From: Phascolarctobacterium_A sp034086985
GTDB taxonomy: Bacteria; Bacillota; Negativicutes; Acidaminococcales; Acidaminococcaceae
Direction of reading: 5' to 3'
Length of the DNA stretch: 14,749 nt
Assembly: GCA_034086985.1 (NCBI GenBank)
Contig: JAXDZG010000017.1
Span: forward strand, 1-14,749
In this document: in pieces, positions 7,100 through 14,116 of the stretch
How the letters are laid out: every line of letters starts with the position of its first letter
Position numbering within the stretch: the stretch's first letter is position 1
Translations under genes and position numbers: made by a program
The notes under the pieces: generated by a model
Told to the model about the DNA's origin: nothing
Databases searched by the model: none
What the model saw: only the letters and a program-made list of their open reading frames with translations

Positions 7100-7444
7100 A
7101 TGTGCAGCAAAGAAAAGCTAAAAATCGTGACTGATGAGGTTGTGAAAGCACTATTGTCAGTTTCAGATGATATTGATAAAATTATATTATATGGTTCTCA
7201 GGCTAGAGGAGATAGTACTAAAGACTCAGATATTGATATATTGGTGGTTTTAGATGTTGCAGATGATAAAATTTATCCCATAAAGAGACTTTTGTGGAAG
7301 CATACTAATGATATAAGCTTGGAACGAGATGAGTTGGTTTCACTTGTTGTTAGTAGCGGTAATGAGTTTTCTAAGATGAAGAATACTCTGTTTTATCAAA
7401 ATGTTGCTAGGGATGGGGTTGAGCTTTATGGACGAGCAAGCTAA
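7100..7444 (+). CDS. MNT-domain nucleotidyltransferase, HEPN/MNT (type VII) antitoxin
   Basis: The product has 114 residues, typical of minimal nucleotidyltransferases. The active-site motif is complete: G32-S33, ten residues, D44-x-D46 (in LYGSQARGDSTKDSDIDILV), which is exactly the GSx10DxD of MntA-type antitoxins. In this family the enzyme transfers AMP from ATP to a tyrosine of the partner HEPN ribonuclease and so silences it. The C-terminus contains FYQNVARDGVELYG, the usual ending before a coupled HEPN gene. The downstream HEPN start codon (7428) lies inside this gene, a classical translational overlap. The antitoxin gene is intact with a consensus promoter, while the toxin is broken, so it may be an orphan that survives without its partner or cross-protects against other HEPN toxins. 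An unrelated nucleotidyltransferase role is less likely given the HEPN remnant. Confidence 0.88.
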   Translation: MCSKEKLKIVTDEVVKALLSVSDDIDKIILYGSQARGDSTKDSDIDILVVLDVADDKIYPIKRLLWKHTNDISLERDELVSLVVSSGNEFSKMKNTLFYQNVARDGVELYGRAS

Positions 7445-7662
7445 AGCATTCTGCTGTAATATCTTATTTTAGGCGTGAGTACATAAAGACACACATCATT
7501 CCTGTGGAGGCATCTGACATTCTTGGTGAAGCATTCAATAGCAGAAATGAAAGTGATTACAAAGATTTTTACGAGGTATCAAGAGAACAGGCTGAAGAAC
7601 AGCTTTATAATGCTAAAAGATTTGTAGAAATTGTAGGAGAATATCTGAAGGCACAGGACTAA
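7428..7662 (+). pseudogene. HEPN-domain toxin remnant with internal deletion and frameshift
   Basis: The ATG at 7428, overlapping the end of the MNT gene, opens MDEQAK, the normal kind of HEPN beginning, but that frame stops soon after. From 7447, in another frame, the sequence reads HSAVISYFRREYIKTHIIP and continues through SRNESDYKDFYEVS to a TAA at 7660-7662. That is the C-terminal half of a UPF0332/HEPN protein, whose family pattern is 'HSGVIxxF...R..SDY.DF'. About 50 residues that should lie between, including the helix with the Arg/His catalytic motif, are missing at roughly 7445, and the deletion also shifted the frame. No in-frame start precedes the C-terminal part. The toxin must be inactive as a ribonuclease. 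Confidence 0.85.
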
Positions 7663-7701
7663 AACAACAAATCCCTGACTCAGCAGAGTCAGGGATTTGT
7701 T
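7661..7701 (+). terminator. Strong terminator hairpin after MNT/HEPN, copy 1
   Basis: A perfect 16-bp stem (7666-7681 with 7686-7701) has loop AGCA and the core ATCCCTGACTC/GAGTCAGGGAT. The A-rich left and T-rich right edges make it usable in both directions. Its twin lies at 9396-9433. Confidence 0.85.
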
Positions 7702-7783
7702 ACATATACATTAAGAATGCACTGTAAATATCGAGGTACTGTCAATAGTTTTGCGCAACTTATTATACGTTATCCTAGAATTC

Positions 7784-7922
7784 AGAAAAAATCTTGATTT
7801 ATGTAGAAAATGGCTATTAAAAAATCGCGATTTATGTTAAAATGAGCATAAGAAAAATCTTGATTTATGTAGAAAACGGCTGTTGAAAAATCGCGATCTG
7901 TGTAAGATGGACAAGAGGTGGG
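7784..7922 (+). repeat. Four repeats at exact 33-bp spacing upstream of the ATPase gene
   Basis: Cores start at 7791, 7824, 7857 and 7890, each 33 bp after the last. Units 1 and 3 begin ATCTTGATTTATGTAGAAAA and differ at only 3 of 33 positions. Units 2 and 4 begin with the palindrome ATCGCGAT; in unit 2 it is extended to AAATCGCGATTT. The array therefore alternates A-B-A-B (a 66-bp dimer), and the last unit runs into the ribosome-binding site. No -35/-10 pair with proper spacing is evident in it. It may be an operator or protein-binding array. Confidence 0.85.
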
Positions 7923-7925
7923 AAG

Positions 7926-9275
7926 ATGCGCAGAAAAATTTATGACAAATTATTACAGTGGAAGCAAGGCAACGGTAAGTCCGCTTTGTTAATCAAGGGT
8001 GCTCGTCGTGTGGGCAAAAGCTATATTGTGGAAGAATTTGCCAAAAAAGAATACAAAACTTATATCCTCATAGATTTTAACAAAGCAGGGAAAGAGGTCA
8101 AGGAGTTATTTGAGCATTATTTAGATGATTTGGATACTTTTTTTCTGTACTTATCAAGCATCTATAACGTTAAGCTTCATCCCCGTGAAACCTTGATCAT
8201 TTTAGATGAGGTGCAGCTTTTTCCACGAGCCCGTTCTGCCATAAAATATCTTGTAGAGCATGGAATTTATGATTATATCGAGACAGGTTCCTTAATTTCT
8301 ATTAAAAAGAATGTTAAGGACATTCTCATTCCTTCGGAAGAAGATCAGCTTGAAATGTATCCCATGGATTTTGAGGAATTTCTATGGGCATTGGGCAATG
8401 ATACTATGATGGACTTGTTGAGGGATTGTTTTATACACCAACGTCCGTTAGGTCAAGCTTTACATCGTAAGGCCATGAATTACCTAAGACAGTATATTAT
8501 TATCGGTGGAATGCCTCAGGCAGTTAGCACTTTTATAGAAAGTAATGATTTCAATGAGGTGGATAAGGCAAAAAGAAGAATACTCAATTTATATCGAGAT
8601 GATATTCGTAAGCACGCAGATGAATATGCGTTAGAGGTAGAAGCAATATTTGATGAAATTCCATCGCAGCTTAAAAATCAGAATCAGCATTTTAAGTTAT
8701 CCTCGCTAAAGCAGGGTGCACGCTTTAGCGAGTATAAGGAAGCTATTTTTTGGCTGGCCGACGCCATGATAGCTAATAACTGCTATAATGCAACTGAGCC
8801 CAATGTGGGCTTGCGGCTAAATCTTGACAAGAGACTTTTAAAATGCTATATGGCCGATACAGGATTATTAATCAGCCATGCTTTTGATGAAAACAATCTT
8901 GTTTCGGAGGAGATTTATAAAAAGCTGCTCTTTGACAAGTTGGAGTTCAACAAAGGGATGATAGTGGAAAATATTGTAGCACAAATGCTGGTAGCAACCG
9001 GTCATAAGCTATATTTCTATGCTAATTCTTCTCGTGAGGATGCTTCTTCGCGTATGGAAATAGATTTCCTCATCGCTAAAAGCAAAATTAGCAATCGACA
9101 TAATATATCTCCTATTGAAGTGAAGTCAGGGAAAAACTATACTTTAACTTCTCTTAAAAAATTTATGGTTAAATATGAGCAACAAGTAAATATACCTTAC
9201 GTTTTGCATAGTGCTGACTTAAAGATTGAGAATGGAATTGTTTACCTACCGCTCTATATGACACCATTGTTGTAG
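7926..9275 (+). CDS. AAA_14 ATPase with C-terminal DUF4143 nuclease-like domain
   Basis: The product has 449 residues, the usual length for this family. The N-terminal ATPase has a Walker A G25-ARRVGKS (25-32), Walker B LIILDEVQ (90-97, Asp94/Glu95) and sensor-like IETGS (118-122). The C-terminal DUF4143 region has MIVEN (345-349, Glu348), an EID pair (Glu378, Asp380) and IEVKSGK (397-403, Glu398 and Lys400), the layout of a PD-(D/E)xK nuclease fold, with residues retained. Members are widespread in gut anaerobes in many copies per genome; their biological role is not settled. AGAGGTGGG lies just before the ATG and supports this start. The gene stands alone between two copies of one terminator hairpin and follows an array of 33-bp repeats, which together look like an inserted cassette. 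No partner gene is adjacent. It may be mobile, regulatory or defensive; the sequence cannot decide. Confidence 0.85.
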   Translation: MRRKIYDKLLQWKQGNGKSALLIKGARRVGKSYIVEEFAKKEYKTYILIDFNKAGKEVKELFEHYLDDLDTFFLYLSSIYNVKLHPRETLIILDEVQLFPRARSAIKYLVEHGIYDYIETGSLISIKKNVKDILIPSEEDQLEMYPMDFEEFLWALGNDTMMDLLRDCFIHQRPLGQALHRKAMNYLRQYIIIGGMPQAVSTFIESNDFNEVDKAKRRILNLYRDDIRKHADEYALEVEAIFDEIPSQLKNQNQHFKLSSLKQGARFSEYKEAIFWLADAMIANNCYNATEPNVGLRLNLDKRLLKCYMADTGLLISHAFDENNLVSEEIYKKLLFDKLEFNKGMIVENIVAQMLVATGHKLYFYANSSREDASSRMEIDFLIAKSKISNRHNISPIEVKSGKNYTLTSLKKFMVKYEQQVNIPYVLHSADLKIENGIVYLPLYMTPLL

Positions 9276-9303
9276 ATGATCATATATTTTGTAAAATATG
9301 CAG

Positions 9304-9349
9304 CAAAAAAGCCGTAATTTCTGTTATTTCCGTAAGAAAAGTTTAGTAA
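9304..9349 (+). repeat. Dispersed repeat, third arm copy
   Basis: The segment matches 6115-6161 in the same orientation with a few substitutions and one indel, sharing CAAAAAAGCCGTAATTTC and ATTTCCGT. It lies just after the ATPase gene and before the shared terminator, and stands alone: no inverted partner is seen nearby. Confidence 0.75.
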
Positions 9350-9395
9350 GGATGCTGAGCTTGGAAGAAAGCTACAAGATTTTATCTGAACTATA

Positions 9396-9433
9396 AAACA
9401 AAAATCCCTGGCTCAACAGAGTCAGGGATTTGT
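9396..9433. terminator. Bidirectional terminator between the ATPase gene and ilvA, copy 2
   Basis: AAATCCCTGGCTC (9402-9414) pairs with GAGTCAGGGATTT (9419-9431), loop AACA, with one G-T mismatch. Read on the minus strand it is followed by TTTTTGTTTTAT, a good U-tract for ilvA; in the plus direction the tract is weaker. It is nearly identical to the hairpin at 7661-7701. Confidence 0.8.
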
Positions 9434-9446
9434 CTTGTACAACCTA

Positions 9447-10661
9447 TCAATAATGCACTGCGTTGTTATTGAGCAGGGTGAAGCCTGCTGCCAGCAGTTT
9501 GGTCTTGATTTCATCAATTTGGGCCTGGTCGCGAGTTTCCAGCTCCAGCTTCAGGTAGCAGCCGGTGATGGGCATATTTACATCGCTGCGGTTGTGTTGC
9601 ACGCCAACCACGTTGGCGCCACAGTTGCTAACGATTTCGCTCACCTGGCGCAGTTGGCCCGGACGGTCGTCTAGGACGATCACAAGGTCAGCCTTGCGAC
9701 CGGTGGTGATTTGGCCGCGGGTAATAACGCGGGAGAGAATATTAACATCGATATTGCCACCGGAAACGAGGCAAACAGTCTTCTTGCCTTTGATGGGCAG
9801 CTTATCGAAAATAGCTGCAGCTACTGGGGTTGCGCCTGCACCCTCAGCAATAAGCTTTTGCTTTTCAATCAAGCTTAAAATAGCAGTGGCGATTTCGTCC
9901 TCGCTTACAGTAACGATATCATCCACATATTTGCAAATCATTTCAAATGTGTTTTCACCGGGAGTCTTCACAGCAATGCCATCGGCAAAGGTATTAACGC
10001 TGGAGAGAGTCTCGTATTTTTTATCTCTGAAGGCGTTATACATGCTGGCTGCGCCTGCTGCCTGCACGCCATAAACCTTGACCTCGGGACGCAGGCTCTT
10101 GATGGCAAAGGCCACGCCGCTAATGAGGCCACCGCCACCGATGGGCACGATTACTGCTTCCACATCGGGCAATTGGTCTAAGATTTCCAGACCGATGCTG
10201 CCTTGGCCCGCCATAACCAGCTCATCATCATAAGGATGAATGAAGGTCATGCCAGTTTCCTCTTGCAATTGCACGGCACGGTCATGAGCCTCATCATAGG
10301 CACCGGGAACTAGCTCTACCTGCGCGCCCAAACGCTTGGTATTTTCTACCTTCATAATGGGAGCGCCGTCGGGCATGCAGATAACGCTTTTAATGCCCAT
10401 TTTGGTAGCTGCTAAGGCTACGCCCTGAGCATGGTTACCGGCGCTGCAGGCGATAACGCCCTTGGCTGCTTCCTCCGGAGTGAGTTGGCTAATCTTGTAA
10501 TATGCGCCTCTCAGCTTGAAGCTGCCGGTTACCTGCAGGTTTTCTGTCTTTAAATACAGGTCCAGGCCTTCGCAAAGGTGAGGAGAGGCAATGAGGTCGG
10601 TTTTGCGCGCTACGCTTTTTAAGACGAAGGACGCATGATAGATTTTGTCAAGTGTGAGCAT
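9447..10661 (-). CDS. ilvA: Threonine ammonia-lyase with C-terminal ACT domain
   Basis: The enzyme converts L-threonine to 2-oxobutanoate and ammonia, the first step of isoleucine synthesis or of threonine breakdown, using pyridoxal phosphate in the cytoplasm. The product has 404 residues. The PLP lysine is K49 in GSFKLRGAYYK. CSAGNHAQGVA (72-82) forms the substrate loop, GGGGL (175-179) binds the PLP phosphate, and SGGN (300-303) lies in the active site. A single ACT-type regulatory domain occupies about 325-404 (VIVLDDRPGQLRQV onward). One ACT domain and this length fit the short Firmicute form; the two-domain, feedback-inhibited IlvA of E. coli is longer. It therefore could equally be called TdcB-like, and whether isoleucine regulates it cannot be told. 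A consensus promoter lies upstream, with AAGGAAG as ribosome-binding site. Confidence 0.95.
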   Translation of the reverse strand: MLTLDKIYHASFVLKSVARKTDLIASPHLCEGLDLYLKTENLQVTGSFKLRGAYYKISQLTPEEAAKGVIACSAGNHAQGVALAATKMGIKSVICMPDGAPIMKVENTKRLGAQVELVPGAYDEAHDRAVQLQEETGMTFIHPYDDELVMAGQGSIGLEILDQLPDVEAVIVPIGGGGLISGVAFAIKSLRPEVKVYGVQAAGAASMYNAFRDKKYETLSSVNTFADGIAVKTPGENTFEMICKYVDDIVTVSEDEIATAILSLIEKQKLIAEGAGATPVAAAIFDKLPIKGKKTVCLVSGGNIDVNILSRVITRGQITTGRKADLVIVLDDRPGQLRQVSEIVSNCGANVVGVQHNRSDVNMPITGCYLKLELETRDQAQIDEIKTKLLAAGFTLLNNNAVHY

Positions 10662-10707
10662 TACAACACTTCCTTTTTCCCTTATTTTAAAAACAATGCA
10701 TATTTAA

Positions 10708-10736
10708 AGTATAAAGTTATTTTCTGCTAACGTCAA
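10708..10736 (-). promoter_or_regulatory. Sigma-70-type promoter for ilvA
   Basis: On the minus strand TTGACG (10731-10736) and TATACT (10708-10713) are 17 bp apart, about 45 bp before the ilvA start. No T-box or other amino-acid-responsive leader is visible in this short 5' region, so regulation at the RNA level appears unlikely. Confidence 0.75.
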
Positions 10737-10779
10737 TAGATTGTCACAGATATTCTATACAATTCATAGCAGGATAGTG

Positions 10780-10785
10780 TATAAT
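10780..10785 (+). promoter_or_regulatory. Probable -10 box for prmA-rsmE-mtaB
   Basis: A perfect TATAAT lies 43 bp before the prmA ATG. Its expected -35 region (about 10757-10762) does not match consensus, so the promoter may be weak or activated, or the operon may depend on another start. It shares the intergenic gap with the divergent ilvA promoter. Confidence 0.45.
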
Positions 10786-10828
10786 AAGAAGATAAAATGC
10801 AGAGAAGCGAAAGGAGCTTACGCTAAAG

Positions 10829-11764
10829 ATGGATAATTGGATTGAAGTAAATGTGGCGGTAACTCATGAGGCAGTGGAGGTTGTGTCCGAGATTTTGACG
10901 GAGGCAGGCTCCAGGGGTGTGGCTATTGAGGATCCCCAGTTGATAAATGATTTACGCAACAGCGGTACCTGGGAGCTGTGCGATATTCCTGAGCAAGAAA
11001 ATACCGAGGTAGTGACTGTCAGCGGTTATTATGCGGACGATGATAAGCTGCAGGAGCGTTTAGCCCAGATTGAGGAAGGCTTGGCTCAGGTGGAGGAGCG
11101 CATTGGTCAATATCGCTTTGGCAATACCCGTTTTCGCAAGCTGTCCGAGCAGGATTGGGCCAATGAGTGGAAGCAATATTTTCATGTAACTCACGTGGGT
11201 AAATCCTTGGTCATTAAGCCCAGCTGGGAGGATTATACTCCGCGAGAGGGCGAGCATGTGATTGAAATTGATCCGGGTATGGCCTTTGGCACCGGCACCC
11301 ATCATACTACGAACATGATGATGGAGCGCTTGGAAAAGGTGATGCATCAGGATGCGCTGGTTTTCGATGTTGGCACCGGTAGCGGTATTTTGGCTATTGC
11401 GGCGGCACTCTGTGGCGCTAAGGAGGTCAAGGCCGTGGATATTGACGGCGTGGCCGTGCGCGTAGCCCGCGAGAATGTGGCCAATAACCACTTAAGTGAC
11501 AAGATTGAGGTGCGTGAGGGCGATTTGCTCCATGGTACCGAGGGTCAAGCAGATATTATTATTGCCAATATTATTGCGGATATTATTATTATGCTGCTGC
11601 CCGATATTCCTGGTAAGCTGAAGGATGACGGTATTTTCTTGGCCAGCGGCATTATTGAGGAGCGACGCGAGGATGTAGAGGCCGCGGCTGCGGAGCAGGG
11701 CCTTGTCGTAACTGCAATTGATCGTCGCGGTGGCTGGGTAGTATTACAGTTTAGCAAAAAATAG
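10829..11764 (+). CDS. prmA: Ribosomal protein L11 methyltransferase
   Basis: PrmA trimethylates lysines and the N-terminus of ribosomal protein L11 using S-adenosylmethionine. The product has 311 residues, typical of Firmicute PrmA. An N-terminal substrate-binding domain (about 1-95) is followed by the Rossmann methyltransferase: DPGMAFGTGTHHTT (148-161), SAM-binding VFDVGTGSGILAI (178-190), acidic AVDID (202-206), and IIIANIIADII (243-253), which replaces the NPPY-type motif as usual in PrmA. It heads a three-gene set with rsmE and mtaB, all ribosome or tRNA modifiers. The ribosome-binding site GGAG is 12 bases from the ATG, a long spacing; no better in-frame start is near. The stop is 34 bp before the rsmE start. 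Confidence 0.95.
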   Translation: MDNWIEVNVAVTHEAVEVVSEILTEAGSRGVAIEDPQLINDLRNSGTWELCDIPEQENTEVVTVSGYYADDDKLQERLAQIEEGLAQVEERIGQYRFGNTRFRKLSEQDWANEWKQYFHVTHVGKSLVIKPSWEDYTPREGEHVIEIDPGMAFGTGTHHTTNMMMERLEKVMHQDALVFDVGTGSGILAIAAALCGAKEVKAVDIDGVAVRVARENVANNHLSDKIEVREGDLLHGTEGQADIIIANIIADIIIMLLPDIPGKLKDDGIFLASGIIEERREDVEAAAAEQGLVVTAIDRRGGWVVLQFSKK

Positions 11765-11798
11765 CGACTGTCCATATAAGAGGGCTGGTGTTTAAATT

Positions 11799-12542
11799 AT
11801 GCATAGATTTTTTGTTCCTCAGCTTTATAGTGAGGAAATGTATATTGAGGGCGTGGATGCGCGGCATATTAGCAAGGTGCTGCGCATGCAGCCCGGGGAT
11901 AAGCTGCAAATCGTCAGCGACGATGGAGTGAGCGCGATGGCGGCAATCGCCGCCATCGATAGCGAGCGTGTCTTAGTGCGCTGCATAGAAAAGCTGGCCG
12001 AGAGTCATGAGCCACGGGTGAAGCTAATGCTGGCCCAAGGCCTTGCCAAGGGCGAGAAAATGGACTTCATCATTCAAAAGGCGGTGGAGATGGGTGCTTA
12101 CAGCGTCATTCCCGTGGCTATGGAGCACAGCGTGGTGCGTCTAGAGGGCGCTAAGGCTGCCAAAAAGGTAGAGCGCTGGCAGAAGATTGCCGAAAGCGCG
12201 GCCAAGCAAAGCAAGCGGGATATCATCCCGCAGGTGCAGCCGGTCCAATCCATGGCGGAGATGCTTGCTGGCTGCGACTGCGAGACCAAGATTATCGCCT
12301 ATGAATGCGAGGACCGGCTGAGCTTGAAGGCCGCGCTGAAGGCAGCGGAGGCCGCCGGGGGCATCCATGAGCTGCTGCTCATGATTGGCCCGGAAGGCGG
12401 CATTAGTGAAGGCGAGCTGGAGCTGGCCCGTCAGGCGGGGGCTGTGCCCGTGAGCCTGGGGCGACGCATTTTGCGAGCCGAAACGGCAGGGCTTGTGGCT
12501 ATTAGTGCCATTTTTTATGAAACAGGAGATTTAGGAGACTAA
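11799..12542 (+). CDS. rsmE: 16S rRNA (uracil1498-N3)-methyltransferase
   Basis: RsmE methylates N3 of U1498 of 16S rRNA in the assembled small subunit. The product has 247 residues, normal for the family. The N-terminal PUA-like domain begins MHRFFVP with ARHISKVLRMQPGD (21-34). The SPOUT domain has LAQGLAKGEKMDFIIQKAVEMGA (78-100), ESAAKQSKR (132-140), and the trefoil-knot SAM site formed by IGPEGGIS (196-203) and LGRRILRAETA (220-230). All signature residues are present. A GAGGG lies about 14 bases upstream, a weak ribosome-binding arrangement, so translation may rely partly on coupling with prmA. Only six bases separate it from mtaB. Confidence 0.95.
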   Translation: MHRFFVPQLYSEEMYIEGVDARHISKVLRMQPGDKLQIVSDDGVSAMAAIAAIDSERVLVRCIEKLAESHEPRVKLMLAQGLAKGEKMDFIIQKAVEMGAYSVIPVAMEHSVVRLEGAKAAKKVERWQKIAESAAKQSKRDIIPQVQPVQSMAEMLAGCDCETKIIAYECEDRLSLKAALKAAEAAGGIHELLLMIGPEGGISEGELELARQAGAVPVSLGRRILRAETAGLVAISAIFYETGDLGD

Positions 12543-12548
12543 GCATAA

Positions 12549-13862
12549 ATGAAGAAAATTGCTTTTTATACCTTGGGCTGCAAGGTAAATCAGGCTGACA
12601 CCGCTAGCATGGAGGGAATTTTCCGTCAGGCTGGCTATGAGGTGGTGGACTTTGGGGCTCAGGCTGATGTATATCTCATCAATACCTGCGTTGTGACCAA
12701 TACGGGCCAGCGCAAATCCCGCCAGATTATTAATCGGGCGGTGCGCCATAATCCCCTGTCCCTGATTGTGGTCACGGGCTGCTATCCCCAGACTGCTCCT
12801 GAAGAGGTGCGCGCCATTGCCGGTGTGGATGTGATCATCGGCAATCAGGAGCGTGGCCGCATTGTGGAGCTGGTGGAGCAGGCCTTGGAGCACAAGCAAA
12901 CAGAGATTTTGGATAATGTGCAAAAAATGACGGTGGATACCAAGTTCGAAGAGCTTGGGGTGGGTACGGAAACGGATAAAACCCGCGCCTTCCTCAAAAT
13001 TCAAGAGGGCTGCAATCAATACTGTACCTACTGCATTATTCCCTACGCTCGCGGGCCCCTGCGCAGCCGCAGCCTAGAAAGCATTCGCACAGAGGTGGCC
13101 AAGCTGGTGGAGGTAGGCTATAAGGAGGTTGTGCTCATCGGCATTCACTTGGGATGCTATGGTAAGGAGCTGGCCAAGGAAGGACTGCATGTGACCTTAT
13201 ATGATGCAGTGAAGGCGGCCTTGAGCGTGGAGGGTATGAGCCGTGTGCGCTTGGGTAGCTTGGAGTCCGTGGAGGTGGAGCCGCGTCTTTTAGAGCTCAT
13301 GGCTCAGGAGCCGCGCCTATGCAAGCACTTGCATTTGCCCTTGCAAAGTGGCTGTGACAAGATTTTAGAGTCCATGCATCGACCCTATACCACTGCTCGC
13401 TTTACGGAGCTGCTCCAAGATATTCGCCGTCAGGTGCCGGATGTAGCCATTACTACGGATGTGATTGTGGGCTTTCCCGGAGAGACTGAGGAGGATTTTG
13501 CAACTACTATGGCCTTTGCCGAGAAGTGTGGCTTTGCCAAGATGCATATTTTTCCCTATTCTAAGCGCAAGGGAACGCCGGCGGAGAGGATGCCTAATCA
13601 GGTGGATGAGGCAGTGAAGAGTGAGCGTGCGGCGCGTTTGGCAGAGGTGGACGAAAGATTGCATCATAAAACGCTGGTGTCCATGGTGGGCAAGGTGGAA
13701 GAGGTGCTGTTCGAGCAGCCAGTGGACGCAGCACATATGGAGGGCCTGTGTGGGCCGTATGTGCGCGTTGTTGTACCGGGGACGGAGGAGCTTGCCAATA
13801 CTATTGCCAAGGTTAGAATAACAGGCATAGTGGATGATTGGTTAGTTGGTGAAATGGTGTAG
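12549..13862 (+). CDS. mtaB: tRNA t6A37 methylthiotransferase, radical SAM enzyme
   Basis: MtaB converts N6-threonylcarbamoyl-A37 of tRNAs reading ANN codons into its 2-methylthio form. The product has 437 residues. The N-terminal UPF0004 domain supplies three Cys for one 4Fe-4S cluster (C11 in TLGCKVNQAD, C47 in INTCVVTN, C78 in VTGCYPQ). The radical-SAM cluster is bound by C155, C159 and C162 in GCNQYCTYCIIPYARGP. A C-terminal TRAM-like segment follows about residue 370. The motifs TLGCKVNQ and the position of the CxxxCxxC distinguish MtaB from MiaB and RimO. The start is 6 bp after the rsmE stop, with GGAG upstream. It is the last gene of the operon; a strongly foldable region follows instead of a plain terminator. 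Confidence 0.95.
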   Translation: MKKIAFYTLGCKVNQADTASMEGIFRQAGYEVVDFGAQADVYLINTCVVTNTGQRKSRQIINRAVRHNPLSLIVVTGCYPQTAPEEVRAIAGVDVIIGNQERGRIVELVEQALEHKQTEILDNVQKMTVDTKFEELGVGTETDKTRAFLKIQEGCNQYCTYCIIPYARGPLRSRSLESIRTEVAKLVEVGYKEVVLIGIHLGCYGKELAKEGLHVTLYDAVKAALSVEGMSRVRLGSLESVEVEPRLLELMAQEPRLCKHLHLPLQSGCDKILESMHRPYTTARFTELLQDIRRQVPDVAITTDVIVGFPGETEEDFATTMAFAEKCGFAKMHIFPYSKRKGTPAERMPNQVDEAVKSERAARLAEVDERLHHKTLVSMVGKVEEVLFEQPVDAAHMEGLCGPYVRVVVPGTEELANTIAKVRITGIVDDWLVGEMV

Positions 13863-13866
13863 TAGA

Positions 13867-14089
13867 CGCTCCAAGTGGTACCTATGACGTGCACGGATTC
13901 CGTTTTCTAGATTCGCACGCCCACATAGACCGCTTAATCCGTCAAGAGAAAAACCTGCTGTAGCAAGGCGAGGCGGTTCGCGGACGAAGGAGCCTGTCCG
14001 TTGCTAGCGTTTTTCGAGTCATCATCATGGTTCTACCGTGGCCGAAATACGTTCCGTATAAGCACGTCATAGGTACACACTTGTCGCTC
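13867..14089. ncRNA. Candidate structured RNA or MITE-like inverted repeat between mtaB and the HIT gene
   Basis: The 324-bp gap 13863-14186 has no credible gene. Its ends pair: CAAGTG (13872-13877) with CACTTG (14078-14083), GTACCTATGACGTGC (13878-13892) with its exact complement (14062-14076), and ACGGA (13893-13897) with TCCGT (14053-14057). This makes 26 bp broken only by 1-nt and 4-nt bulges. Inside, GAAAAAC can pair with GTTTTTC near 14010, and CGGAC with GTCCG (13980-14000). CGCTC occurs just outside both ends (13867-13871, 14085-14089), which could be a target duplication. It shows no RNase P, tmRNA or SRP signature. A 6S-like RNA or a transposed element are both possible. Confidence 0.45.
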
Positions 14090-14116
14090 GCGAAAGTTAT
14101 ATAATTTTTAGTGTAG

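Noticed and set aside
7428..7662. HEPN toxin expressed by programmed frameshifting
   Set aside because: The two frames are not adjacent parts of one protein: about 50 residues expected between them are absent, so frameshifting could not restore the catalytic helix.
7784..7922. CRISPR array
   Set aside because: The 33-bp units are contiguous with no unique spacers, there are only four and they alternate in type; no cas gene is present.
9435..9674. Plus-strand frame of 79 codons after the terminator
   Set aside because: It covers the antisense of the ilvA 3' end and lacks a ribosome-binding site.
9565..10074. Plus-strand frame of 169 codons inside ilvA
   Set aside because: It is antisense to the conserved core of threonine ammonia-lyase, has no ribosome-binding site and no recognisable motif; open only because of the codon pattern of the gene opposite.
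10662..10707. T-box or other leader controlling ilvA
   Set aside because: The distance from promoter to start codon is too short and no T-box sequence or terminator hairpin is present.
11060..11491. Minus-strand frame of 143 codons opposite prmA
   Set aside because: Lies wholly over conserved PrmA motifs on the other strand and shows no protein family features.
12531..13019. Minus-strand frame of 162 codons opposite mtaB
   Set aside because: Antisense shadow of the MtaB N-terminal domain; no promoter, no ribosome-binding site and low-complexity composition.
13867..14089. RNase P RNA, tmRNA or SRP RNA
   Set aside because: None of the universally conserved sequence blocks of these RNAs could be found on either strand.
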